Shown piece after piece: positions 1 to 13,499 of a DNA stretch of 64,000 bases (within the stretch, counting starts at the first letter, position 1; the number at the start of each line of letters is the position of its first letter). The stretch covers positions 54,693,995-54,757,994 of the forward strand of contig CM060198.1 in assembly GCA_030549335.1 (NCBI GenBank), in the 5' to 3' direction. The notes below the pieces were generated by a model. The model was given only the letters and a program-made list of their open reading frames with translations, had not been told where the DNA came from and made no database searches. The stretch is from Pontederia crassipes. Lineage: Eukaryota; Streptophyta; Magnoliopsida; Commelinales; Pontederiaceae. The position numbers and the translations under genes were made by a program.

Positions 1-1094
1 TAGAGATTGGTACATGCAGGATTGCAGATGCCTTGATCTTTAAAATAGAAATCTCCATATGTTGAAATTGAAGAATCTTCTGGTGGATAATAAAACAGAA
101 GTACTGTCCAGCATGCATCCTTGTCAAAACCTAGCTGTATTCTTATATCTAATCAAATGTACATTACATAAACTAAATTATTGAAAGAGTAATAACATCT
201 GAATACGATAGATGCGATTTATATTGGACATGCATGGAATATACATGTTTAGTTCAGTGATCAGTGGAGCCACTAACATATGTCAATGCATTTGCTCAAT
301 AATTAAGGAGGACAGATTTTTTGCAAGTTGTAATAGATTAAAGTCCATAGGAAATCCACCCACAAAATCTAGAACATGAAGATTTCGGCAGATGAATGAA
401 TGATTATACATATATATTATGCATACTAAATAGTATTGTTGTGCAGTTCTGGCAATAGATCTGAACTGAAGATAAATGTCTTTTTTTTTCCTCAAATGGA
501 ATCATCTTTTTTTCTTTCCCTGTCTCAATTCTCGATCGACACCACTTTTGTCTGCTGTCCAAATCACCCTCTCTTCTGGCACCAAACTAAGAAAATTTTC
601 AAGTCATGTGTCTTGAATATGGTGATAAAAGGTGAAGAAGAAAACTCCCAATTGCATGGAAATCACAGGCCAGGATCAAAGATTTAAAATTAGCCTAATC
701 TCAAGAACATTTTATATGTATGATAAGCTAGACAGTGTGCGTTTGTGTGTGTGTTTAGGTTCAATCCTCAATTGGTTAACTTGACCTCAAAACTAAGTAA
801 AAAATTAATTGAAACAAAGAACTCTCTTTGTATTTCTTATAAGAAGACTTCATATATTACAAAAACAACTAAAGAATCGGATATAAAATATATGTATATT
901 AAGCAACATAAGCATGGAGATTAAACTCAGACCACAGAAAGAACCAAAGGTGAATCAGAAAAAAAAAACTGACCTTTTTTGCATCTTCTCCAGAAAACCT
1001 TCAAGTAAACTGATTTATTCGTTAACCAGGAGAAAGACAATAAATAATCAGTTCATTAATTAATATCTTTTGCTTTTCTTTCCTTATTTCTTTG
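1..1094. other. AT-rich intergenic stretch, no gene seen
   Basis: I see no conserved protein, RNA hairpin or terminal-repeat element here. Open frames are short and of low complexity. On the minus strand this lies downstream of the first MIR167 hairpin, so it could hold the 3' part of that primary transcript, but no signal shows it. Confidence 0.5.
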
Positions 1095-1262
1095 GTGCTC
1101 CCATCAGTAGATGAAACTGCAACATGATCTGATCATATCCGTTCTCACCCATGGCCAACTAAGTTACTAACTACTATCAAAATCAAAAGGAGACACACAG
1201 GATGTATACAGGAGATATATATTGACCAGATCATGCTGGCAGCTTCAGCTTCTTGTGGTGCA
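1095..1262 (-). ncRNA. MIR167: MIR167 microRNA precursor, distal copy (TCTG-ending form)
   Basis: Read on the minus strand, positions 1247 to 1227 give the 21-nt plant miR167, starting TGAAGCTGCCAGCATGATC and ending TG. The 3' arm near 1132-1111 carries the matching star (core GATCATGTTGCAGTTTCAT). Paired by hand, the arms leave one mismatch and one bulged base across the mature region and are joined by a loop of roughly 95 nt, within the plant range. miR167 is a deeply conserved plant family that directs cleavage of ARF6 and ARF8 auxin-response-factor mRNAs; transcription would be by RNA polymerase II with DCL1 processing. A TATA-like box lies about 75-85 nt upstream. Hairpin ends are approximate. 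A second family member lies 2.1 kb upstream on the same strand. Confidence 0.93.
1227..1247 (-). ncRNA. miR167: mature miR167 (5' arm)
   Basis: All 21 positions fit the miR167 family as known in plants: a 5' U, as AGO1-loaded miRNAs have, and the variant last base G. It sits on the 5' arm of the hairpin, where miR167 is normally found. Confidence 0.93.
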
Positions 1263-3249
1263 CCACTGAAAAGATGAGTACCCTTGAACAGTGCTGGGGC
1301 GACTTGGCGGAGGAGTAGAGGAGGAGAGGCCAAGACCATATATAGGAGGAAGAAAGGAGGAATGAGAACTAAGGAGATGGGGGAATGAACTGTGATGGTC
1401 TAAGTGGTTACTTGCTCATTGTTCTTTGGTTTTAATGTCATGAGTCATGACCAAACACAAATAAAAAGACTAATTAACACTTAAAAAGGCATGCATATAT
1501 GGTCCATTAGCAGAAGACAAGATATATGTATATATAAATTCATATATATATATATATATTGAATAAATTAATGTCTGGTCACAGGGCACCCCACTACCAT
1601 GCAGTTAGGGCTTCTAACTTTACTACCAAACTTTAGTGACTTTTGGAGACACCCCTCTGATGCATTTACACGTCTCCTTCATCCCATTTTCCCCTCCATA
1701 TAACGCTCCACATACTAACGACAAGCACAGGCACAAGCCGCACAACGCATGAGGGGAGAGAGAAAGAGGGGAGGGAAAATGTTCTTTGAGCTGAAGTCAT
1801 CATTTCTGACCATATGCACAGATATGTTTCATCTACTGCATGTTGAGTCTCATCTGTAAGCTAGGCTAAGAAGAAAGATGAGAGCAAAAGTTTCTCTCTC
1901 ATGTTCGGTTGCATTTAATTAATTATTCCAAAGAACTGTATCGACTTTGATTGCAGGAAGACTGCTATCGCAAAACAGCACACAAACTATCCACTAAGAA
2001 CATTTGTTTCAGTCTTCAACTCATGGTGTTCTAAGCCAATCAACCATGCAGGGCCTGCAGTCTTTAATTAACACCTCTAAAATTTTCATTGATGAATCAG
2101 ATCACATCAGTGTATAAAAAAATGATGCCTGCAAGATAGATGAATTCTCCATGTATGAAAAATGATTTATTACTGATGAAAATATAAATAAATCTTGCTT
2201 TGTTTTACCAATATTTTTCAAGAACCATTTAATGATTAACATAATGCTGATGACAAGCCAAAAAGATACATGGGCCATGAATTTGGATGCATGCATAAGC
2301 CATTGAGAAAGGTGGCGATAATAAAATTTTGATAATGTCAACACTAATCATAGTGGAAAGGAATAAAGAATGCAATGCTATAGATATATAGGCCTAGCCA
2401 CAAAGAATATTAATAGGTGAGGGGCCTTGCAGTGGATGGGGGCATGCACACCACTTGCCATACTTGGAATCTGTTGAGAAAAGTTCCAAAGCTACATGCT
2501 AAACTTTTGAGTTTAATTAATTAATTATATATAGTACTAACTAACCATTCAGTCGACTTTAATTAATTAAACAATAGATTATTTTATAATTCTCTCTCCA
2601 CATATACATTTAGATGCACATGATATTAATAATTTTGATTTTAAAAGATTATAATTTTACTTTTAGAACATAATGTATTAGTATTTTTAAAAGATTTGGA
2701 TCTAATTGTTACATTTTTATAAACAACACAGGTGATCATATATTTGCATAACGTACTTGGATTATAATGCGCCCATGCACTTGGTTCTGATCATAAAACG
2801 CAAACACAGCTAAAAAATTAAGTTAATCAGCACAAGGAGGTAGAAAAAGAAGAGACCCCATGAGGTAGACATGATCTAGATATATCATGATCAGGATATG
2901 AAAACTTTCAGTGTGTGTAAAGCAAATTCTTAAGCTGTATATTGTTCTTTTTCCCCCATAAAATTAAGCCTCGTTACATGACAATTCGAGGGAACTGCAA
3001 TAAAATTCCTTCCTGAATCATGCCATATTTCAATGGAGTCTGCATGTGCTATGCAGCAAAACGAATTCATTACTAATCAGTATTTTACAATAAAACACAC
3101 ACACATATCACTATATCAGTGTACATATATGTACAAGGTGATGTCAAACATGATATACCATAATGAAGCATGATAAGAACCCATCATATACCTTGTGATC
3201 TCTCCATCTGTCTCTTGCTTCATGAATCTGTCACTCATATGTGTCCAGA
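1263..3249. other. spacer between the two MIR167 loci
   Basis: AT-rich spacer of 2 kb with no coding frame I can support. It holds a short (TA)n run near 1540-1559. It could be the far part of the upstream pri-miRNA or plain intergenic DNA. Confidence 0.45.
1336..1346 (-). promoter_or_regulatory. TATA-like box upstream of distal MIR167
   Basis: The minus strand reads CCTATATATGG, about 75-85 nt upstream of the hairpin base. That spacing suits a start site about 30 nt below the box, shortly before the hairpin. If real, this copy has its own promoter rather than depending on the upstream MIR167. Inferred from sequence and spacing only. Confidence 0.45.
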
Positions 3250-3372
3250 GAAAGGAAGGAGTGAGGCTGTCACAGCATGACCTAGCAGAGTGTGACCTCC
3301 GATTACTTTTGTTGCTCTTCAATTGCAGTCACTCACCGCTAGATCATGCTGGCAGCTTCACTCATTCCTCTG
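3250..3372 (-). ncRNA. MIR167: MIR167 microRNA precursor, proximal copy (TCTA-ending form)
   Basis: Positions 3360 to 3340 on the minus strand give miR167 in its commonest plant form, starting TGAAGCTGCCAGCATGATC and ending TA. The star lies near 3284-3260 with core GGTCATGCTGTGACAGCC, the usual miR167* type. Hand pairing shows two mismatches and a two-base bulge, then unbroken pairing into the loop of about 55 nt. This hairpin is shorter than the distal one and has a different star, so the two are separate family members rather than a recent copy. The upstream (higher-coordinate) side has a pyrimidine-rich (CTCC)n run and, about 730 nt away near 4097-4103, a TATAAAT on the minus strand that could be a promoter. 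Confidence 0.95.
3340..3360 (-). ncRNA. miR167: mature miR167 (5' arm)
   Basis: Full 21-nt match to the canonical plant miR167a-type sequence on the 5' arm of the hairpin. Confidence 0.95.
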
Positions 3373-3393
3373 GCCACTCCCCTGAACAGCATG

Positions 3394-3431
3394 CTCTCCC
3401 TCCCTCCCTCCCTCCCTCCCTCCCTCCCTCC
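3394..3431. repeat. (CTCC)n microsatellite
   Basis: About nine CTCC units, lying just upstream of the proximal MIR167 hairpin in its direction of transcription. The transcribed strand would be GGAG-rich. Confidence 0.9.
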
Positions 3432-3935
3432 ATGAGTGTATGACAAATAAATGAAGGATGGAGGGGTGGAGCATAGATTTTTAAAGGTACGTAAGGGCCC
3501 GTATTGTGTTTGGTAACTAACTCCATAATTCTAGAATGACTTAAAAGTTTGCATGCAAAAGAAAAAAAATAACTAGGTCAACTCCTAGAATAAAGAAAAA
3601 GAAAATAAAGAAAGCTAGCTAGGATGCAAGCACACAATGATGTGAAGCTTGACATCCATCAAGATTAAAGGTATCATAGGCCAATTAGCACCATAAATAT
3701 CAAAAATCGAAACACAAAAGTTGAGAGATTTACACAGAAAGATAAGGTAAGGATCCAAGAGCACAAATAGGAGGCTAGCCAAAGAAAGCAAAACACATGA
3801 AGAAAAATAGTTGCATGGTGACACTACTCATAAGGAAACAAAATGTATCTATGGCATATAGAATGAAGGACGCAATGGGAGATGCATAAAAGACTGTGGC
3901 AAGTTAAAAAGCAAATCTATCAAAAAGTTATCAAT

Positions 3936-3936
<1 letters not shown>

Positions 3937-3969
<33 letters not shown>
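3937..3969. repeat. (TA)n microsatellite
   Basis: Uninterrupted TA dinucleotides. Confidence 0.9.
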
Positions 3970-3971
<2 letters not shown>

Positions 3972-4414
3972 GGAAGAGAATAGAATAAAGGGTTTGATGT
4001 TGTTCTAACATGTATATGTTAATAGTCCTAGTGGATGGAAACATGGAAGGAATATTTCTCACACTTTGTATTCTTACGAACTTTGTGAGGCATGACATTT
4101 ATAAAGAGAGCTGGTTGGATATCTGATGTGGTGATGGCGATGGACGTAAAGAGCCCTTGCCCAGCCGCAGTTGAGCTACATAAAGTGGAGAGAGAGAGAT
4201 GAAAAGAGGAGGATCCAGAAGGAAACCAGCTAGCAAGATAGCAATGGCTAAGGTTTTAGGGTGCATTGTCATGAAGGAGGAGGTGTTAGGGTTACAGTCA
4301 ATGCAGTGTGTAGATGTTTAGGGATGCAGGGCGTAGGGCGGCATAGTGCAGGGCCAAAGTATTGGAGCCGTACTTGCCATGCGGATTCAGACGAGTGATT
4401 ACTCAATCTTAAAA

Positions 4415-4456
<42 letters not shown>
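4415..4456. repeat. (CT)n microsatellite
   Basis: CT dinucleotides with one TT interruption. Confidence 0.9.
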
Positions 4457-5935
4457 ATAACGTGTATGCAAAGTTTGAATCGAGGTCAGAAAAGTTTGAA
4501 TGCAGTTCATATGTATATAGCATAAAAAGGTCGGCTACCTATACAACATTTTTAATATAGGGGTCACGTAACGGTTGAAGTTTGAAGTTTGGACAAATAG
4601 TCATGTTGCATATGCCACTATGAGAGAAATTTATAATATTTACCACAATTTGTTTATTTAGTTAATTTATGTGTGCCTCAAAAAAAAGTAAGTAAGTGTA
4701 TTTATCTATGCCGGCTTCATCTCGTTTGCGTCGACCGGTAGTAATATTTTTTTTTAATTTGATAATTTATGGAATTCCAGAGATTGGCATTTTCATTCTT
4801 GTCGGAATGGCATACCGTTCACATGTTACTAATTTTATATTTCTTCCAGCTCATTTTTTATTTTTTCGGAAGAACGACAAGAATTTTGTATGTGGCACAA
4901 ATATTAACAAGATCTTGTCAACTAATTGAAGAACATATCAAAAGCTCCAGCGTAGAATAATTCAATATGTCAGACGTCAAGAAAAGATATGAATTGAAGA
5001 TTTTTTATTTCTTTGATATATGTATTTTATTAGATATGCCGAAGATAATATATTTATGCATTGAATTATTGATGATCCATGTAATAGTGTCTCACAGCAT
5101 GGAGTACAAATATTTCCTAGATTTTGCTTTGAATATAATAGAATTTATCTTATTACACGAGAGACCTCCCGAGTAGGATGTTATTAGTATCTAACTAATT
5201 CAGAATCGGAGTGGGTGAAGGGAACGACACGGTGACTTCAAAGATTGATTTCCGAAATTATTAGCACTCATGAAACCATTTGAAAGATAAACTCTTAATT
5301 AGCTAAGTCAAACTAATGTTAATTATTGAGTTGTTACAAATATAGAAATAGAAATAATATTAAAAGGCTCATATGTGAACTTGGAAACTGGAACACCTCA
5401 AGGATCGTTCTTCTCATGCTGGTGTATGTACTATTACTGCTTGCCATGGTTAAGGCCTTGTCAGCCAAGCGACCATGTGAATATGGACATAATAATCAGA
5501 AAGGTTCCTTTTTTTTTTTTAGAAAAGTGCATCTCAATTAATGTGAATCTAGAGTACAAAAGATGGACAAGATCCAGAGCGAGATGCCTTCTAAAAAAAT
5601 GATCGCCGTTTGTTCGGGCAAAAGTAGTAAGAAAGTTTGCTTATTGATTGCGGGGGCAGTATGGATAATAGGGTGGGTGCGGATATTTGAAATTAAGTTT
5701 TTTATCCTCCAAGGACAGCACGCTCAATCCAGGACGATCTCCGCAAGAGTTTTGGAGACATAATTGATCTTAACGCGAGTGAGGCCTCGATTTGAGCAAG
5801 CCTTTAATTAACCCCAATAGAATGCTCCACGCTTCAAGCTCTGTAGAGCCCAGTGTTTGAGATCGTATCATTTCTCTACAAACTCAAGCGAGGAATCAAT
5901 GGTTATTTATTCTGGTTCAGACATGTACATTTGCA

Positions 5936-5937
<2 letters not shown>
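4457..5937. other. intergenic stretch, no gene supported
   Basis: Several frames of 60-77 codons are open between about 4,700 and 5,760, but none shows a conserved domain I can name and they overlap in different frames. The local base composition is less AT-biased around 5,380-5,480 and 5,570-5,760, which may mark a worn-out mobile element. Identity not determined. Confidence 0.35.
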
Positions 5938-5980
<43 letters not shown>

Positions 5981-5995
5981 CTCTCTCTCTCTCTC
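5938..5995. repeat. (CT)n microsatellite
   Basis: About 28 CT units, interrupted once by CAGT. Translations of it (Ser-Leu, Arg-Glu) are artefacts. Confidence 0.95.
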
Positions 5996-7864
<1,869 letters not shown>

Positions 7865-9780
7865 TTACCAGACGAATATAGCAGAGTGGGGTGATTATAT
7901 ATAGTCAAGTTGCAGATAACGACGAATGATTCGAACAGGCATTAATTGGAAATGCACTGCGCTCAGATCTGTTCTCCATTTAAGATCGGATCATCTACTG
8001 TACTATTTCCTCTCCCCTAGACGTAAGCAAATCAAGAACAAAGCTTTGAAATTAATGGAAGCATCAGTTTTGCTCATGCAAAGTAGCTATCGACCTAACC
8101 AACCATCACAGTCTCACAGGAAAGCAATGGGAATGAATTGATGCATCCTGTTTAAGCTTAAACAATGCTACATGCAAAAGCTCACTTGTTATATTCAGAT
8201 CTGCAATCCTATTGATTCAGATCTAGGACACTAAAGTGGCAATGGAAAAAAGATATATAAGAATTTGGAGTTACTGACAAAGTAAATTTGTTTCCTTACT
8301 GGTTGATGGACTATCCAAAAGAGTTTTGAAATTGTGATCTTTAACCTCAGAATGCTTTCGGAATTGTGAAAATAATTCACAAAGTAATCACATTTTTTAA
8401 AACAAGTAAACTACTCTGTACAAATAAGTAAAATCCCAGGGCCCAATTATCGTTTGTTCCAGCACATTTTACGGAATGGTTCTTGACAAATTAATGCTAT
8501 CATGATTACACATATATGGTTAAAGACCATCTAACAATATTGGTAAAAGAAAGGACAAAACTCTGCGCCAACTCGTTCTATTACCAGCAATAGCTTCAAC
8601 AACATCTAAGAACTCGTAACTTTTTCCATAGTTGTATCCTGAACTTAATTCGATTTATATTATGAAATACTAGGCCTCCTTGTAACAACAACAACAACAA
8701 AGTCTTATCCTACTAGGTGGGGTCGGCTACATGGATCATACGACTTAATCCATATTCATGAGATTTGACAGGGTTTTACGCTGACTGTCGGGGCCTAACA
8801 CAACCCTCCTCCTTTATCCGGGCTTGGGACCGACTATAAAACATAGGCGGAGTTATAATAAGAAACAATAAAGAAAAAAAATAATCTTAAAAAAATGATT
8901 AATTTCTGATAATCATAAGATCTGATTTTTTAAGATTAATTTTTGACAATCCTAATATCTGATTTTTTTCTCACTCTACAGTCTTTTATTTTTCTAGCGA
9001 GGAACAAGATTAGTAGATAAAACATATTATTACCTAAACCTTCAAAGGCTGGGTACGAAGGATGAAAAAGATTAAATGAAAAAAAATATAAAGACAAAAA
9101 TTGAGTGTGCTGGAGCAAAACATGAAGAAGAAAGAGATTATTACATATTACCTCTTGGACTGCTCACACGTTGAGGCTTGGGAAGTTGGGAGAAAGAAGA
9201 TCAAGTGATAAAAAAAAATAAAAGTGTGAGAAGAGAGGGTGTTTTCGGAGAAACCGTGAAGATAAATAAAATTAGGTTAAGAGTTTGCTTGAGAAGGAAG
9301 AAATCAAATATATTAATTATGAAAAGATATTTTATAATTTTTTCTTCTTATTTTTTTAAATAGGATACAATTCTGAAAATATCTTATTAAAGATAATATG
9401 ATTATATGATAATATATATAACCTAAAATCTAATTGGGTCAATTGACCCCATTCCTATCAACGTAGGTCCGCCACTGTCCACCTAAAAGTTTAGTAAATT
9501 ACAGTGAATGCCATTGTGAGATGCCAAGATGATTTTTTGGCTAAAAATTAGATTGATATAGAAACACTCATAAAAAAAAAAAAGTTCATCATCCTTTCTC
9601 CCTCATCATTATCCAGGCTAAATGATGTCAACTATAAACATGAAATTACAGAGACACGAATGACTTCCAGTTAGTCTTAGACTTAACCAAGCTAGCAAAT
9701 AGTACACAAAAAACTTATCAATAGTCTAGTTTATTTGAACTTTAAAATATAAATAAAATTGATAAGCATGTGGCATACGC
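7865..9780. other. intergenic stretch downstream of the p24 gene
   Basis: No coding region supported. It contains the retroposon-like fragment at 8,681-8,860 and AT-rich sequence. The end next to 9,781 should hold the 3' UTR of the minus-strand p24 gene. Confidence 0.4.
8681..8860 (-). mobile_element. retroposon 3'-end-like fragment (RTE-LINE or SINE type)
   Basis: On the minus strand the segment ends in a short (TTG)n tail preceded by a GTAGCCGACCCCACCTAG-type motif and, further up, a GGAGGAGGGTTGTGTTAGG-type motif. This arrangement is widespread in plant genomes as the tail of non-LTR retroposons with a TTG-repeat end. Only about 180 bp can be recognised and no reverse transcriptase is present. 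Family assignment is from memory and uncertain. Confidence 0.4.
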
Positions 9781-12700
9781 CTACACTCTGTTATAGGCTA
9801 CTGATTTGTTGAAAAGGCGCCGAATGTAAACAACCTGGAGACCACTCGCAATTGCCAGCACCAGATACTCCGTTATAGTGTAGAAGACAAGGCGCCTTCT
9901 GGTGCTCTCATTAGCTGCATTCGTGAAAATTTTAAATATTTAAGTAAATATCAATCAGAACTTAGTCTTTACATGAGAAGCAGAGTCTACATTTAATAGC
10001 ATAATGGATGATGGGATCAGTCCATTAAATCATCATAAGGTGATCATGAATAACATAATGACTTCAGTACATCTAGTGGTGTGTTTGAATTTCATATATA
10101 AAGCCATCCTGCAGCAGAGTGTACTCACGTATATGGCCTCCTCGATCAGCTAATAGAACCATGATTGGCTGAAAAGAATTAGCCGAACTACCAAAATTGG
10201 TTACAGAATGCACATATCTAATTTTTACTCATACCAGAAACCACATAACAAGTTCCTTAGGTGCACTACCACCATCTATGCTATGCAAAGTCATCAAAAC
10301 TGAGGCAAACAATCTATTATACTTATTACTTAGCGATTGGTTATTATTTTATACCATTAAGAATTATACTTCAACGTCTCTCAGAAAAAAAATTATGCCT
10401 TGATGGTAAGAAAAATGTTAATTTTAAGACTATTGACTTTATCAGTTGCTGGAGATATAAACAACACAAAGTTTGTTCTACGTTATTCATCGATGCAAAG
10501 AAATCCTCTGGGTCAAGTTAAATAAAGCAAGTTTCTACATTTCTTTATGTTTGATGACGAGCGCACAGTTGCCAGAAAGTAAGTGTAACTTACTGTGACG
10601 GTGGCGTGCTTCACGTGCTTTGAGATACTTTTGTTCTGACGTGACAGACTCCAATGCTTCCCTAAGCTCTGCAATCTTCACATTTATAGGGTCCAGGTGC
10701 TCTGAATTGAAAAGACAGACTATGTAATATATGAAAAGGCCATGAGAAAGGAAGTGTAATTTATTGGTTTTGACAGAGAAATGTCTTGTGCCACTATTAA
10801 GTGGAACAAGATGCCCTACAAACAAAATGGCGTCCCTCTTAACCAGGAAGTTGAAACATGATAGCAATGAAGAAATATATATAGTGCTTGTATGATCATT
10901 ATAACTGGCTCAGATAGATGAAAAATAAATTGCATACATATCATGTATAATATATTCAAATTGATGAACTAGAATATCCAAAACTACAAAAGTACTAGGA
11001 AATAATTTGCTTCAAAACATTTTTTTGAGGAGAAATTTGCTTCAAAACATGAGAATTTTTATTGGACTAACCATCCTTCGCAAGATCATGCTCATTTGGA
11101 ATGTGACCAACATGTATGTAGAATGACACGGTCTCTGGCGATCTGTTTGGATTGTGAAAGCAAAACTTGTACATTCCAGCCCTTGGAGCTTTGAACTCAA
11201 ATTTGTCGCCAGAAGTTCCCTTAATTGAGTGCACAGTATTGCCAGCAGGAGATGACACCTAGATATATTTGAAAAACACTTAGGCAGAGAGTTTTGCAGC
11301 CAAGCGTTGATGCATTGAGCCCCAAACAAAGAACACTCTTTATCTTTCTCTTTTTTCTTTTAGACGAAAGAAATGTTCTCAAATAGACCAAAGCAGCAGA
11401 AAAGAATTATGCGACAGGAAACAAGTCATAATAAAATATAATTTGTTTCCTTTAACATTGTAGTAATGCCCATGTGTGATTTACAAGCATGGTTTCTAAC
11501 TAATTTTGCAAGTATTTACAATGACATCCTAAATATGTGTACAAGCATGAAATCAAGTAAATGGCCATGATAACAACTTTAGCTAGCATCTTCGACGTTA
11601 TAGATAAATTTTCATCAAAGTATATTACATTATAGAAGAGTGAAAAGATATTGTTTACACATATGCCACAAGTTCTGCACAAATTTGATAAGGCTATGAC
11701 TTCTGGACAAACCAAAAGCACCAGAAATTTCCTTTATAACTGACCCATGAAAGTTTTGCAATTAAGTATCCATTTGGTTCCTATCCTTTCTAATTAACCA
11801 GCAACTAGGATCACTGGCATAATAGATTACTACCTCTTGAATTGTTGGCAACATCACATTGTAGTGTTTGGTAAGTGCTCTAATGTAAGTGACAATGTAA
11901 ATTGTCATCATTGTTCTGAAGGACAATTACTAGTGTCCTCAAAAGCGACTTTAAACTTTAATTGCATATTATATATACATATAAGAAGGAAAGAGAAAAA
12001 TATATATGGATAAAATACAAGGAGTCACTCGTTGGTGATCCAAATAAATTGAGGAGATGGAGTTGAGTGATAATGTTTTGTTGTAAAACAGGAGACTTGC
12101 AAGAGTTAGGTGGGAAGCATAAGTTTGTCAAAATATAAAATCATATATTATCTACTTGTAGTCTAAAAAGACACCTCTTATTAGAGTTATCTAGTTCCCA
12201 ACTGGTAACTTCGAATTACTAGTAATTTGTTTCAACCAAACACATAACTTGGTGGACCTTAGAAATCTTGAATAAATAGCTAGATTATCAGCTACAAAAT
12301 GCATCATCAATGTTTATAAATGCATTACGATTTATGAGCATTTCATCATCATCACATTCAGCTGAATATACCTGACCAGCTATCATAAGAGCAAGAATTC
12401 TAAGATAATGGACATTGATAAGCAATCATATCTATCAGATTAATAAGGCGAAAGAATGATCACGTGTCCTAGGATCATAAAATTCAGATCTTTCTATAAA
12501 GATTAAAATTACTACTGAAATTAAGGGGGAAAATGTTAAGCAATTCAACTTCCTATTGTGGAGTAACGAAGAACTTGAACAAGAGTTGAGACCAAAACTT
12601 TCTTCATGATTGGTCACTCATAATGCAGCATAATAGTTTACCGTTTTAACAACCTCATAAACCACACAAAACCGTTCTTTTAGTCTAAACAAGGAAATAT

Positions 12701-13065
12701 TCAAGCCTTATTCGATCGAGAAGCCAAAGTCCATAAATTCCCGCGAAAACTCGAGCATAATACGAAATATAAAACCCAACAAATTCGAAAATCCAAACTC
12801 CTCCAGAAACCATAAAGGGACACAAAGAGAAAACGGGATCGCTCACCACAAGATCGAGGCCGGGGTGATCGGAGCCCCAGAAGATGTCGTGGTCCACCAC
12901 GACGAAGTTGCCGGAGACGGTGTCGCCGTCGTACAGGACGAACTCGTAGACGCACTCCACGTCGGTGACGGTGACGGAGAGGGCGGCGAGACGCAGCGGG
13001 GAGCTCAGCAGCAGCCCCAGGAGCAGCGCCAGCCCCGCGAATCCGATCGACCTCCTCCTCTCCAT
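9781..13065 (-). CDS. p24 family (emp24/gp25L, GOLD domain) ER-Golgi cargo receptor, beta type
   Basis: Four exons on the minus strand: 12847-13065, 11072-11258, 10594-10701 and 9781-9914, all with GT-AG introns and matching phases; together 648 bp, 215 aa. The start at 13065 is chosen because it begins directly with a signal peptide (MERRRS, then a Leu-rich core to about residue 29). The lumenal GOLD domain follows (residues about 30-125), with one Cys in VECVY and one in KFCFH that form the family's conserved disulfide. Exon 3 encodes a coiled-coil stretch (LDPINVKIAELREALE). Exon 4 gives one membrane span and a short cytosolic tail (YIRRLFNKSVAYNRV) typical of plant p24-beta, with basic and aromatic residues used in COPI/COPII binding. 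p24 proteins cycle between ER and Golgi and help package cargo such as GPI-anchored proteins. No break seen. Exon 1 is strongly GC-rich, the rest AT-rich. Confidence 0.95.
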
Positions 13066-13180
13066 GGACCACGGCCGAATTCGACCGAAATCTCTGGGTA
13101 TTGGGGTCGAATTGATCGCCGATCTGGGACTCGAAAAACTAGGGTTTGAGCAAAGATCCCGATCAGGTTCACGAGCCAAC
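13066..13180 (-). promoter_or_regulatory. 5' UTR / proximal promoter of the p24 gene
   Basis: The stretch just upstream of the p24 start is moderately GC-rich, then turns sharply to AT-rich DNA past about 13,180. One more ATG in frame lies farther upstream near 13,179 and would add 38 residues ahead of the signal peptide; that is less likely. No TATA box chosen. Confidence 0.4.
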
Positions 13181-13499
13181 GTTTTATTCGTTAACGTTTT
13201 CGATACTTTTTATTTCCTCTCTTTTTTTTTCGGGCTTTCTTGGAGTCTTCTTATTATTTACTTTGTTTATTTATTATTTACTTTGTTTATTTTTAATAAT
13301 TAGTCTTAGCGGATGATAGATATTATAAAAATATATAATATATAACTGAAATATTATAATTTATAATAATTATTAAAACTAATTTATTAGTATTTAAATA
13401 CCATAAATAGGCTATTTTATTTTGAAAATTTTAAAATTCAATTTAAATTTACAAACACTCAAAATTCTAATTAAATTATTTTTTCTTAAATAATTAATT

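Larger units (their letters stand above)
3373..4414. other. upstream region of the proximal MIR167
   Basis: No coding gene seen. On the minus strand this would be the 5' part or promoter of the proximal MIR167 gene. It contains the (CTCC)n run, a (TA)n run at 3937-3969 and a possible TATAAAT near 4100. Confidence 0.4.

Noticed and set aside
4696-5176. Cluster of short hydrophobic frames that looked organelle-like
   Set aside because: I could not match any plastid or mitochondrial gene with confidence, and overlapping frames disagree; left as unexplained intergenic DNA.
12701-13072. Arg-rich 123-aa frame overlapping p24 exon 1
   Set aside because: Shadow of the real exon in another frame; the p24 frame has a signal peptide, homology and correct splice sites.
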